From DATAOG01 sp963798075 (GTDB taxonomy: Bacteria > Pseudomonadota > Alphaproteobacteria > Geminicoccales > Geminicoccaceae): 64,000 nt of DNA. The notes beneath the pieces are model-generated. The model saw only the letters and a list, made by a program, of their open reading frames with translations. It ran no database searches and was not told the DNA's origin. The stretch spans positions 24,796 through 88,795 of the forward strand of contig CAWCRU010000015.1 of the NCBI GenBank assembly GCA_963798075.1. The letters run 5' to 3'. The position numbers and the translations under genes were made by a program. Shown piece after piece: positions 1 to 6,838 of the stretch; the first letter of the stretch is position 1; the number at the start of each line of letters is the position of its first letter.

Positions 1-2
1 AC

Positions 3-635
3 GGCACCCTGTTCGACGTGCATTCGGCGGTCGCCCGCCTGCGCGCCCAGGTCGGCGACCGCGCCGACGCGCTCTCCCGGCTGTGGCGGAGCAAGCAGCT
101 GGAATACAGCTGGCTGCGCGCCCTGATGGGCCGCCACGCCGACTTCTGGCAGGTGACCGGCGAGGCCCTCGACCACGCGCTTGCGCAGACCGGCGTCGAC
201 CCGGCGGTGCGGGCTCCGCTGCTCCAGGCCTATCTGACCCTCGATGCCTACCCGGAGGTGGGGGACGTGCTGCGCCGGCTGCGCGCCGGCGGCCTGAAGA
301 CCGCGATCCTCTCGAACGGCGAGCCCAAGATGCTCGCTGCCGGCGCGCGCAGCGCCGGTATCGACGGCCTGCTGGACGCGATCCTCTCGGTCGAGGAGGT
401 CGGGATCTACAAGCCGGAGCCCAGGACTTACCGGCTCGCGGTCCAACGCCAGGGCGTGCCCGCCCAGGAGATCGCCTTCCTGTCGTCCAACGCCTGGGAC
501 GTTCACGGTGCCGCCTGCTTCGGGCTGCGCCCGGTCTGGATCAACCGGTTCGGCGCCCCGCCCGAGCGCCTGCCCGGCGCCCCCGAGCACGAGCTCGAGG
601 ACCTCACGGGCCTGCCGGCCCTGCTCGGGCTCTGA
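3..635 (+). CDS. L-2-haloacid dehalogenase type II (5' end outside window)
   Basis: HAD-superfamily hydrolase that removes halide from short 2-haloacids through an aspartyl-ester intermediate in the cytoplasm. The frame is already open at base 3 and reads GTLFDVHSAV, the part of motif I after the nucleophilic Asp, so the true start lies upstream. The WRSKQLEYSWLR segment matches the substrate-Arg region of L-DEX/DhlB enzymes. Motif II is LSNGEP, the conserved Lys is in YKPEP, and the SSNAWD signature of this subfamily is present. About 210 residues are visible, so only a few are missing. It is followed after about 80 bases by a PLP enzyme on the same strand. The family is well supported, but the physiological substrate is not shown, since many members act on unknown compounds. 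Confidence 0.85.
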   Translation, partial: GTLFDVHSAVARLRAQVGDRADALSRLWRSKQLEYSWLRALMGRHADFWQVTGEALDHALAQTGVDPAVRAPLLQAYLTLDAYPEVGDVLRRLRAGGLKTAILSNGEPKMLAAGARSAGIDGLLDAILSVEEVGIYKPEPRTYRLAVQRQGVPAQEIAFLSSNAWDVHGAACFGLRPVWINRFGAPPERLPGAPEHELEDLTGLPALLGL

Positions 636-718
636 ACCGGCGGCCGCCGGATCGAGGGCGTCCGGAACGCGCTCGGCCACAGTTCACGGGGCGACCGGTC
701 CCTGCTAAGACGGCCGCC

Positions 719-1705
719 ATGACCGCCCTCGAACCGCCGCCGACCTTCGCCGATGTGCAGGCCGCCGCCCGCCGGTTGCGGGGGATCGCGCGGCGCACGC
801 CGCTCCTGGAAGTCGAGGCGTTGAACGCCCGGGTCGGCGGCCGCGTCCTGATCAAGGCGGAATCGCTGCAGCGCACCGGCTCGTTCAAGTTCCGGGGCGC
901 CTACAACGCCATCAGCCAGATCACGGCGGCGGCCGTGGTCGCCTATTCCTCGGGCAATCACGCCCAAGGCGTCGCCGCGGCGGCGCGGGCGCTCGGCAAG
1001 GCCGCAACCATCGTCATGCCGGCCGACGCGCCCGCGATCAAGCTCGAGAGCACGCGCGCCCAGGGTGCAGAGATCCGCCTCTACGATCGCGAGCGCGAGT
1101 CGCGCGAAGCCATCGGCACCGAGCTCGCGCTTGGCACCGGCGCCGCCCTCGTCAGGCCCTACGACGATCCGCGGATCGTCGCGGGCCAAGGCACCGCCGG
1201 GCTCGAGCTGGCCCAGCAGGCGCAGGATCTCGGCGCCCCGCTCGACGCGGCCCTGATCCCCTGCGGCGGCGGCGGTCTGATCGCCGGCTGCAGCCTCGCC
1301 CTGAGCGAGCTCTGCCCGGGCATCGCGATCTTCGCGGTCGAGCCCGCGGGCTTCGACGACACCCTGCGCTCGCTCGCGGCCGGCGAACGGGCCCTGAACC
1401 CGCCGGGCGGCGTCTCGATCTGCGATGCCCTGCTGGCGCCGACGCCGGGCGAGCTGACCTTCGAGATCAACCGGAAGCGGCTCGCGGGCGGCCTCGCGGT
1501 CGCCGATGACGACGTGCGCCAAGCCATGGCCTTTGCGTTTCGCCACCTCAAGCTGGTGGTCGAGCCCGGCGGCGCGGTCGGGCTCGCCGCCCTGCTCGCA
1601 GGCGGCTTCGATGCCCGCGGCCGGACCGTGGCGGTGGTGCTCTCGGGCGGCAACGTCGATCCGACCCGGTTCATGGAAGCCCTCCTGCCGTCGAGCCCTG
1701 CTTAG
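719..1705 (+). CDS. PLP-dependent threonine/serine dehydratase-like protein (serine racemase family)
   Basis: Fold-type II PLP enzyme that deaminates L-threonine or L-serine to the 2-oxo acid, or racemises serine. The 328-residue protein starts at an ATG preceded by a non-coding-looking stretch; the longer open frame upstream is a shadow of the dehalogenase. PLP lysine is K57 in SFKFRG. The phosphate loop is CGGGGLIAG and the C-terminal cofactor-ring motif is SGGNVD. There is no ACT domain, as in catabolic or racemase-type enzymes and unlike biosynthetic IlvA. The helix before SSGNHAQG looks about five residues shorter than usual (ISQITAAAVVAYSS), perhaps a small in-frame deletion. Dehydratase and racemase cannot be told apart from sequence alone. 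Confidence 0.85.
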   Translation: MTALEPPPTFADVQAAARRLRGIARRTPLLEVEALNARVGGRVLIKAESLQRTGSFKFRGAYNAISQITAAAVVAYSSGNHAQGVAAAARALGKAATIVMPADAPAIKLESTRAQGAEIRLYDRERESREAIGTELALGTGAALVRPYDDPRIVAGQGTAGLELAQQAQDLGAPLDAALIPCGGGGLIAGCSLALSELCPGIAIFAVEPAGFDDTLRSLAAGERALNPPGGVSICDALLAPTPGELTFEINRKRLAGGLAVADDDVRQAMAFAFRHLKLVVEPGGAVGLAALLAGGFDARGRTVAVVLSGGNVDPTRFMEALLPSSPA

Positions 1706-1729
1706 CCGGCCCGGCGCGCGAGGACCGCC

Positions 1730-2152
1730 ATGCCGATCGCCGACGCCGCCAAGGGCATCCGACATCTGTTCGTGCATGATCTCATGCTCGCCTGCCGGAT
1801 CGGGGTCCACCCGCACGAGCGCGCGACGGCGCAGCGGGTGCGCCTCAATCTCGATCTGGGGGTGGTCGAGACCGGCCCGGCGCTTCGCGACGAGCTCGTC
1901 GGTGTGGTCGACTACCAGGCCCTGGTCGAGCGGATTCAGGCCGCCCTCGGCAAGCGCCACGTCAATCTGGTCGAGACCCTGGCCGAGCAGATCGCGGCGC
2001 TCTGCCTCGAGGATCCGCGCGTGCGCTCGGCTCGGGTAAGGGTCGAGAAGCTCGATGCGATCGCCGCCGCCGCCGCGGTCGGAGTCGAGATCGAACGGGT
2101 CAATCCGCGAGCCGCCCCGACGCCGCGCGCGCCCGCGGACGCGCCCGCCTGA
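1730..2152 (+). CDS. folB: Dihydroneopterin aldolase (FolB family)
   Basis: Cytoplasmic folate-pathway enzyme that cleaves or epimerises 7,8-dihydroneopterin. The 140-residue protein has the single FolB domain: the N-terminal strand with IGVHPHE, the VVDYQAL helix that supplies the conserved Tyr, the NLVETLAEQIA helix, and the RVEKLDAI segment with the catalytic Lys. Start is the ATG 24 bases after the dehydratase stop. The roughly 20-residue Ala/Pro-rich C-terminal tail is outside the core. No other folate gene is near, so its identity rests on family motifs; FolX-type epimerase is a close alternative. Confidence 0.85.
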   Translation: MPIADAAKGIRHLFVHDLMLACRIGVHPHERATAQRVRLNLDLGVVETGPALRDELVGVVDYQALVERIQAALGKRHVNLVETLAEQIAALCLEDPRVRSARVRVEKLDAIAAAAAVGVEIERVNPRAAPTPRAPADAPA

Positions 2153-2191
2153 GCCGCCGGCGGGATCGCTTCACGGGGGCGCGGTGTTCAC

Positions 2192-2259
2192 TTGACAAGC
2201 CGCAGGCTCGGGCTTAACCGGGACCCAATTCAAGTCGAAAGCTCGGCCTTAACCGAGAC
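2192..2259 (+). promoter_or_regulatory. Promoter with two tandem dyad repeats (operator) upstream of the Rieske/PQQ genes
   Basis: A perfect TTGACA hexamer lies at 2192-2197. Two 19-base direct repeats of the form GCTCGGsCTTAACCGrGAC lie at 2206-2224 and 2241-2259 and match at 17 of 19 positions. Their 35-base period places them on the same helix face to within about a third of a turn. Each contains a CTCGG..CCGrG dyad. The first copy covers the expected spacer and -10 region, which suits binding of a dimeric repressor or activator. Nothing similar was noticed elsewhere in the window. The regulator is unknown. Confidence 0.55.
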
Positions 2260-2285
2260 GCATCTGGGAGCAGGAAGGGGACGCC

Positions 2286-2852
2286 GTGACTGAGCGTTCG
2301 AACCGACGTGCTGTGTTGAAAGGCGCGCTGGGCTTGGGGGCTGCCCTGCCAGCGCTGAGGGTCGCGGCGGCGGAGGATGCGGCGAAGTCCGGTCCTCAGG
2401 TCGGCGATCAGTTCGTTTTCTTCTCCGGAGACAAGAAGGGCGAGTTGGTGACGCCGGACGATCTGCCGGTCGGCGGCCCGCAGGTGATGGCTTGGCCGGT
2501 GGATCCGAAGACCAAGGTCGTCCGGAACGGAACGCGCTTCAATCAGGTCGTCCTGCTCCGGCTCGATCCGGCGCAGCTCGACCAGCAGACCCGCGTCAAC
2601 GCCGCCGATGATGGTGTGGTCGCCTATTCCGCCATCTGCACGCATCAGGGCTGCCCGGTGTCCATGTGGAACAAGGAAGCGGGTACCTTGTTCTGCGCGT
2701 GTCACAGCAGCCAGTACAACCCGGAGGCGGCCGGCAAGGTCGTCGACGGCCCGGCGCCCCGGCGCCTGCCGATGCTGCCGGTGAAGGAGGACGGCGGCCA
2801 GTTGGTGGTCGCCGGCAACTTCACCAGCCGTATCGGACCCGCGAAAAGCTGA
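2286..2852 (+). CDS. Tat-exported Rieske [2Fe-2S] protein
   Basis: Periplasmic or membrane-anchored electron carrier. The 188-residue protein begins with a twin-arginine leader (SNRRAVLKG followed by an Ala/Leu-rich helix to about residue 30). The cluster-binding boxes are CTHQGC (Cys118, His120) and CACHSS (Cys137, His140), with the extra disulfide cysteines present as C123 and C139. The overall plan resembles arsenite-oxidase small-subunit and cytochrome bc-type Rieske proteins, but no molybdenum or cytochrome b subunit is nearby. The next gene on the strand, 69 bases on, is a PQQ dehydrogenase, so a role in carrying its electrons is inferred. The start is the GTG after gacgcc with GGAAGGGG just upstream. 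Confidence 0.85.
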   Translation: MTERSNRRAVLKGALGLGAALPALRVAAAEDAAKSGPQVGDQFVFFSGDKKGELVTPDDLPVGGPQVMAWPVDPKTKVVRNGTRFNQVVLLRLDPAQLDQQTRVNAADDGVVAYSAICTHQGCPVSMWNKEAGTLFCACHSSQYNPEAAGKVVDGPAPRRLPMLPVKEDGGQLVVAGNFTSRIGPAKS

Positions 2853-2863
2853 CCCTGCTGCGA

Positions 2864-2882
2864 CTGCCGTCGTCCACGGCAG
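2864..2882 (+). terminator. Hairpin between Rieske and PQQ dehydrogenase genes
   Basis: Perfect 7-bp stem CTGCCGT / ACGGCAG with a 5-base loop (CGTCC), 12 bases after the Rieske stop. There is no T-run. It may be a partial terminator, or an mRNA-stability element that sets different levels of the two proteins. Confidence 0.35.
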
Positions 2883-2921
2883 GCGACCGTCAAGAAACTC
2901 AACCACACTGGGGGAAAAGAC

Positions 2922-4626
2922 ATGAGACTCTGGAGACACGCAGCGGCCATCGGTGTCGCCATGCTACCCATGGCGGCGGCCGCCTACAGTCCGGTGACGG
3001 ACGCGCGGCTGCAGAATCCCGAGCCCGAGAACTGGCTCATGACACGGGGCAACTATCAGGGCTGGAGCTACAGCCCGCTTAGCCAGATCAACACCGGCAA
3101 TGTCAAGCATCTGGTGCCGGTCTGGTCCTACTCGACCGGGGTGACTTCCGGCCACGAGGCACCGCCGCTCGTCAACAACGGCATGATGTTCGTGGTCACG
3201 CCCTTCAACCAGATCCTGGCGTTGGACGCCAAGACCGGCAACCTGATCTGGAAGTACGAGCGCGAGCTGCCGGAAGGCTTCGGCGCGCTGCACAACACCA
3301 CCCGCGGCCTTGGTCTTTACGGCGACAAGATCTATCTGGCGGCCCAGGACGCCGTGCTGGTAGCACTCGACGCCAAGACCGGCAAGGTCGCCTGGGAGAG
3401 CCCGGTCGAGGACTGGCACAACGGCTATTACATGACCATGGCGCCGCTGATCGTGAACGGCAAGGTCATGGTCGGCTGCTCCGGCGGCGAGTTCGGCATC
3501 CGCGGCTTCGTCCAGGCCTTCGACGCCGAGAGCGGCAAGTCGGCTTGGAAGACCTACACCGTCCCGGCGCCCGGCGAGCCCGGCAGCGACACCTGGAAGG
3601 GTGACGACTGGAAGCGCGGCGGCGGCTCGATCTGGATGACCGGCAACTACGATCCGGACACCAAGCTCACCTATTGGGGCACCGGCAACGGCTCGCCCTG
3701 GTTTGGCGACCAGCGTCCGGGCGACAATCTCTTCACCTCGTCGACCATCGCCCTCGATCCCGACACCGGCGCGATGAAGGGGCACTTCCAGTACCACTGG
3801 AACGACTCCTGGGACTGGGACGAGATGAACGCGCCGATGATCATCGACTATCAAAAGGATGGCAAGGACGTCAAAGGCCTGATCCATCCGGCGCGTAACG
3901 GCTATCTCTACTGGCTGGAGCGCAGCAGCGCCGGCGACATCAAGTTCACCGACGCCAAGGCTTACGTGAAGCAGACGGTCTTCAAGAGCATCGATCCGAC
4001 GACCGGCCGGCCGACCTACAACGACGAGCACAAGCCCGGCACCGGCAAGTATGCCGACTTCTGCCCGTCGCTCTGGGGCGGCAAGGACTGGCCGTTCGAG
4101 GCCTACAATCCGCAGACCGGCATGATCTACATTCCGGCCAACGACAACCACTGCGGCCATCTGGAAGGCAAGAAGGAAGAGTACGTGGCCGGCCAGTGGT
4201 GGACCGGGCGTCTCGATCCCCGACATCGGCTTCACGGTCGACAAGAACGCGCGCTCGTTCGGCGAGATCCAGGCCTGGGACGTCAGCACCGGCAAGCGCG
4301 CCTGGACCCACCTGTTCAATGACACGATGAACTGGGGGCCGATCCTGACCACCGGCGGTGGCCTGGTGTTCGACGGCGGCACCAACGACCGCATGTTCCG
4401 GGCGTTCGATGCCAGCACCGGCGAGGAACTCTGGCACTTCAAGACCAACTCCGGCGTCGAGGCGCCGCCGTCCTCGTTCGAGGTCGACGGCATCCAGTAC
4501 ATCGCCGTGCAGTCCGGCTGGGGCATCGACGCCGCCGGCCAGCAGAACCTGATCAACAAGGTCCTGGGCGAGAACGTCACCGTGCCCCAGGGCGGCGTGA
4601 TCTGGGTGTTCGCGCTCGGGCAGTAG
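2922..4626 (+). CDS. PQQ-dependent (lanthanide-type) quinoprotein dehydrogenase, one frameshift
   Basis: Eight-bladed propeller alcohol/aldehyde dehydrogenase of the methanol/ethanol family, exported by a Sec signal (residues 1-21). Metal and active-site positions can be read: Glu in GGEFGIRG, Asn in GTGNGSPW, and the catalytic pair D298-W-D300 in SWDWDE. The second Asp is the hallmark of lanthanide-dependent XoxF/PedH-like enzymes; calcium enzymes have Ala or Thr there. The vicinal Cys-Cys pair expected near ALHNTTRG is absent. The frame breaks at the GGG run 4206-4208: one extra G shifts WWTG-VSIPDIGF out of frame, and the rest continues as SFGEIQAWD to VIWVFALGQ. With one base removed, the product is about 567 residues. 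A good RBS (GGGGGAAAAG) precedes the ATG. No cytochrome c gene is adjacent; the Rieske gene is upstream. Confidence 0.85.
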
Positions 4627-4645
4627 CCGGGCAGCGTCGCCGCAT

Positions 4646-4673
4646 GGCCGGCCGCCCACCAGAGCGGCCGGCC
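4646..4673 (+). terminator. Strong GC hairpin after the PQQ dehydrogenase gene
   Basis: Perfect 10-bp inverted repeat GGCCGGCCGC / GCGGCCGGCC with an 8-base loop, 20 bases past the stop codon. It has no T-run, so it would be Rho-dependent or a 3'-end stabiliser. The downstream small exported protein would then need read-through or its own promoter. Confidence 0.45.
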
Positions 4674-4781
4674 CGACGGCGGACGCAGAGGTCAAGAGAG
4701 TTCAGTTCGATCGGGTCAGTCATCAGGCGGTGGCTGACCCGATCGCGTCCGAAGCAAGACCAGATCCTGAGGGATGAACCG

Positions 4782-5210
4782 ATGCGTGCTGGCTTCTGTC
4801 TCACTCTGAGTGGTGCGGCGCTGATCGCCGTCGCTGCCGCCGGCAGCCTGGCTGCCGAATTGGGTTTCGCGCGGCCCTATGTGATCAATCTCGACAACGT
4901 CTCCGGCAAGGTCGGCGAGAAGACCGCGTTGGTGGCGAAACTGACCCTGCCCGAGGGCTACCAGGTGCTGGACACCTATCGGAACCGCGTCATCGAGCTG
5001 TCGTCCTACGACGACGGCGTCGCCTTCGAGCAACAGGTCGTGCTCGGCACCGTCGAGAGCAACGCGCTCAAGTTCGTGGTCGGCCTGACCCCGACTAAGC
5101 CCGGCGCCCATGCCATCAACGGCGTGTTCCGGGTCGGCTACTTCAACGACAGTGGCCGGATGGATATGGTGTCCATGCCGCTGATCGCGACCGTCACCGG
5201 CACCGAGTAG
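4782..5210 (+). CDS. Small exported protein of unknown function in the PQQ cluster
   Basis: A 142-residue protein with a clear Sec signal (MRAGFCLTLSGAALIAVAAAG, cleaved near LAAELG). The mature part is predicted by eye to be mainly beta strand (LPEGYQVLDTY, FEQQVVLGTV, ALKFVVGLTP, AHAINGVFRVGYF), as in an Ig-like or cupredoxin-like sandwich. It has no Cys and no obvious metal site. The ATG has TGAGGGA eight bases upstream. It lies 155 bases after the PQQ dehydrogenase on the same strand, so it may be an accessory or binding partner of that system. I do not recognise the family. Confidence 0.7.
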   Translation: MRAGFCLTLSGAALIAVAAAGSLAAELGFARPYVINLDNVSGKVGEKTALVAKLTLPEGYQVLDTYRNRVIELSSYDDGVAFEQQVVLGTVESNALKFVVGLTPTKPGAHAINGVFRVGYFNDSGRMDMVSMPLIATVTGTE

Positions 5211-5255
5211 CCGGCTGCGCCAGGCTTGCGCTCATGACGAGGAGCCGTCTGCCGG

Positions 5256-5723
5256 TTGCGCGCGATCCCCCGAGTTCGGCGTCTTCGTTGTACGCCGGCG
5301 ACCGTCGATGACCTCAAGCAGGGCCAGTACGTCGGCCTGGCCACGGTCATGGCGGGCGACCGCGAGGTCGCGCTCGAGGCGCATCTGTTCGCCGACGATC
5401 GGCGCGGCCTGGGCGAGGGTCACTATCCCTGGGACCTGGTCCGGGCCCCCGACATGATGACCAACGCGACCCTGGCCGAGGTCAAGGGCGTCGGCGCCGA
5501 TCGCGAGCTCGAGGTGAGCTACCGGGAGGGCGAGCCGAAGGTCCTCCGCGCCCAGACCATCTATCTGCCGCCTGATGTGCCGATCGTGCGCATGGCCAAG
5601 GCCGACCGCTTCCTGCTGGCGCCGGGCAAGGACGTGGTCCTGCTGGTCCGCCCGGAGCGCGACCTGACCCCGCTCGTGATCGCCGCCGTGGCCGGCGACC
5701 GGGGCGCCAGGCCGCCGATGTGA
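5256..5723 (+). pseudogene. 5'-truncated exported-protein gene (DUF5666-like metal/OB-fold family)
   Basis: The conserved part begins at about TVDDLKQGQYVGLATVM and runs through ALEAHLF, GEGHYPWDL, MMTNATLAEV, IYLPPDVPIVRM and LLAPGKDVVLL. This resembles proteobacterial secreted proteins of about 180-200 residues that normally carry a signal peptide and another 60-80 residues before this point. Here the upstream part (MRAIPRVRRLRCTP) is unrelated-looking and no signal sequence can be placed in any frame between 5211 and 5300. I read it as a gene that has lost its 5' end. If translated, the product would stay in the cytoplasm and be unlikely to work. Confidence 0.5.
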
Positions 5724-5778
5724 TCGCCGGCCGCTCGATATTTCCCAGCATCGAGCCGTCCCATCCTCGCGCCGTTCG

Positions 5779-6087
5779 GTGGCGATCCTGCTGACGCTGA
5801 CGTTGTGGGCCGCGCCCTTGGCCGCTGCGGGTCCGGGGCCGACCCCCGCGCGGGGCTCGGCCGGCGGCCCGGCCGGGCGGTGTGCCGCGCTGCTCGCGCT
5901 GTTCGACGAGATCGTCGTCAGCCGGTTCGACAACCGGCTGCTCGTGCTCGAGCACGACGAGCTGGCCGAGGCGAGCGCCGCGCGCGACCAGGCCGATCTC
6001 GACTGTACGGCCGGCCGCTATGGCTTCGGCATCCCTCTGATCGAGAGCGCGCTCCGGCGGATCGGCATCGTACCGCCGCCCGACTAG
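5779..6087 (+). CDS. Small exported protein, hypothetical
   Basis: A 102-residue product with a GTG start and a hydrophobic leader (AILLTLTLWAAPLAAAG), then a short Gly/Pro/Ala linker. A conserved-looking helical part has two cysteines (GRCAALLALFDEIV and DLDCTAGRYGFG), which could form one disulfide in the periplasm. Its stop overlaps the 3' end of the convergent racemase gene by four bases. Function unknown. Confidence 0.6.
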   Translation: MAILLTLTLWAAPLAAAGPGPTPARGSAGGPAGRCAALLALFDEIVVSRFDNRLLVLEHDELAEASAARDQADLDCTAGRYGFGIPLIESALRRIGIVPPPD

Positions 6088-6776
6088 GCCTGCCGGGCGC
6101 GCCACCAGGCAAGGCAGCTCTGCGCCAGCGCCTCGGTCGCATCGATGCAGCCTGGGATCGGCGCCTTGGCCAGCGCGAGCGGCAGCTCGGTGCAGGCGAG
6201 CAGCACGCGCTCGGCGCCCGCGGTCCGCAGATGCAGGACCGCGCGCGCGAGCAGCGGCGCCGCCGCGGCCGCCCGATCCTGCTTGACCAGCGCGATCGCC
6301 GGCAGCACGCACTCCGCCATGACGCCCTCCGCCGGCTCGAGGGTGGGGTGGCCGGCCGCGGCGAGCCGCTCCTGATAGAGCCCGGCCTTCAGCGTCGCCC
6401 GGGTCGCGAGCAGACCGAGCGGACCGGGCGGCAGCTCGAAACGCAAAAGCTCGGCCAGCACCGCGTCGACGATGGAAAGGATCGGCAGGGCGGTCGCGGC
6501 CGCCAGCTTTTCGTACCAATGATGCGCGGTGTGGCAGGGGATGGCGATCGCTTCGGCGCCCGCCCGCTCGAGCCTTGCAAGGCTCGCCAGCATCGCCGGC
6601 AGCGGCGATGGCCCCCGGCCGTCGACGATCGGTCCGACCCGGTCCGGCACCCGCGGGTCCGAGACCGCCACGAGCGGCAGATGGTCCTGGTCGCGCCCGG
6701 CCCGGGTGAGACGGATCAGCTTGGTCATCAGGTCGACCGTCGCGGCCGGCCCCATGCCGCCGAGTATGCCCAGCAT
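6084..6776 (-). CDS. Aspartate/glutamate racemase family protein
   Basis: Cofactor-independent amino-acid racemase of 230 residues. It starts MLGILGGMGPAATVD, the family's N-terminal phosphate/carboxylate loop. The two catalytic cysteines sit in IAIPCHTAHH and VLLACTELPL, at the spacing expected for the two-base thiol mechanism. The ATG at 6776 is preferred because the family begins exactly there; the upstream open frame is a shadow of the RimK gene. It lies downstream of the RimK-type ligase on the same strand (62 bases apart), so it could supply a D-amino acid to that ligase. Asp, Glu or another substrate is not decided by the sequence. Confidence 0.85.
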   Translation of the reverse strand: MLGILGGMGPAATVDLMTKLIRLTRAGRDQDHLPLVAVSDPRVPDRVGPIVDGRGPSPLPAMLASLARLERAGAEAIAIPCHTAHHWYEKLAAATALPILSIVDAVLAELLRFELPPGPLGLLATRATLKAGLYQERLAAAGHPTLEPAEGVMAECVLPAIALVKQDRAAAAAPLLARAVLHLRTAGAERVLLACTELPLALAKAPIPGCIDATEALAQSCLAWWRARQA

Positions 6777-6838
6777 GCCTGCCCTCCTTCGGCGAGCGAC
6801 GAAGGCGATCGTAGGGCGCCCGCGGCCGGGCGCGAAGC

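Noticed and set aside
503..1960. Long minus-strand open frame opposite the dehydratase and folB
   Set aside because: It is the complement of two clear genes. High GC suppresses stops in antisense frames; composition is Arg/Asp/Gly-rich with no fold motif.
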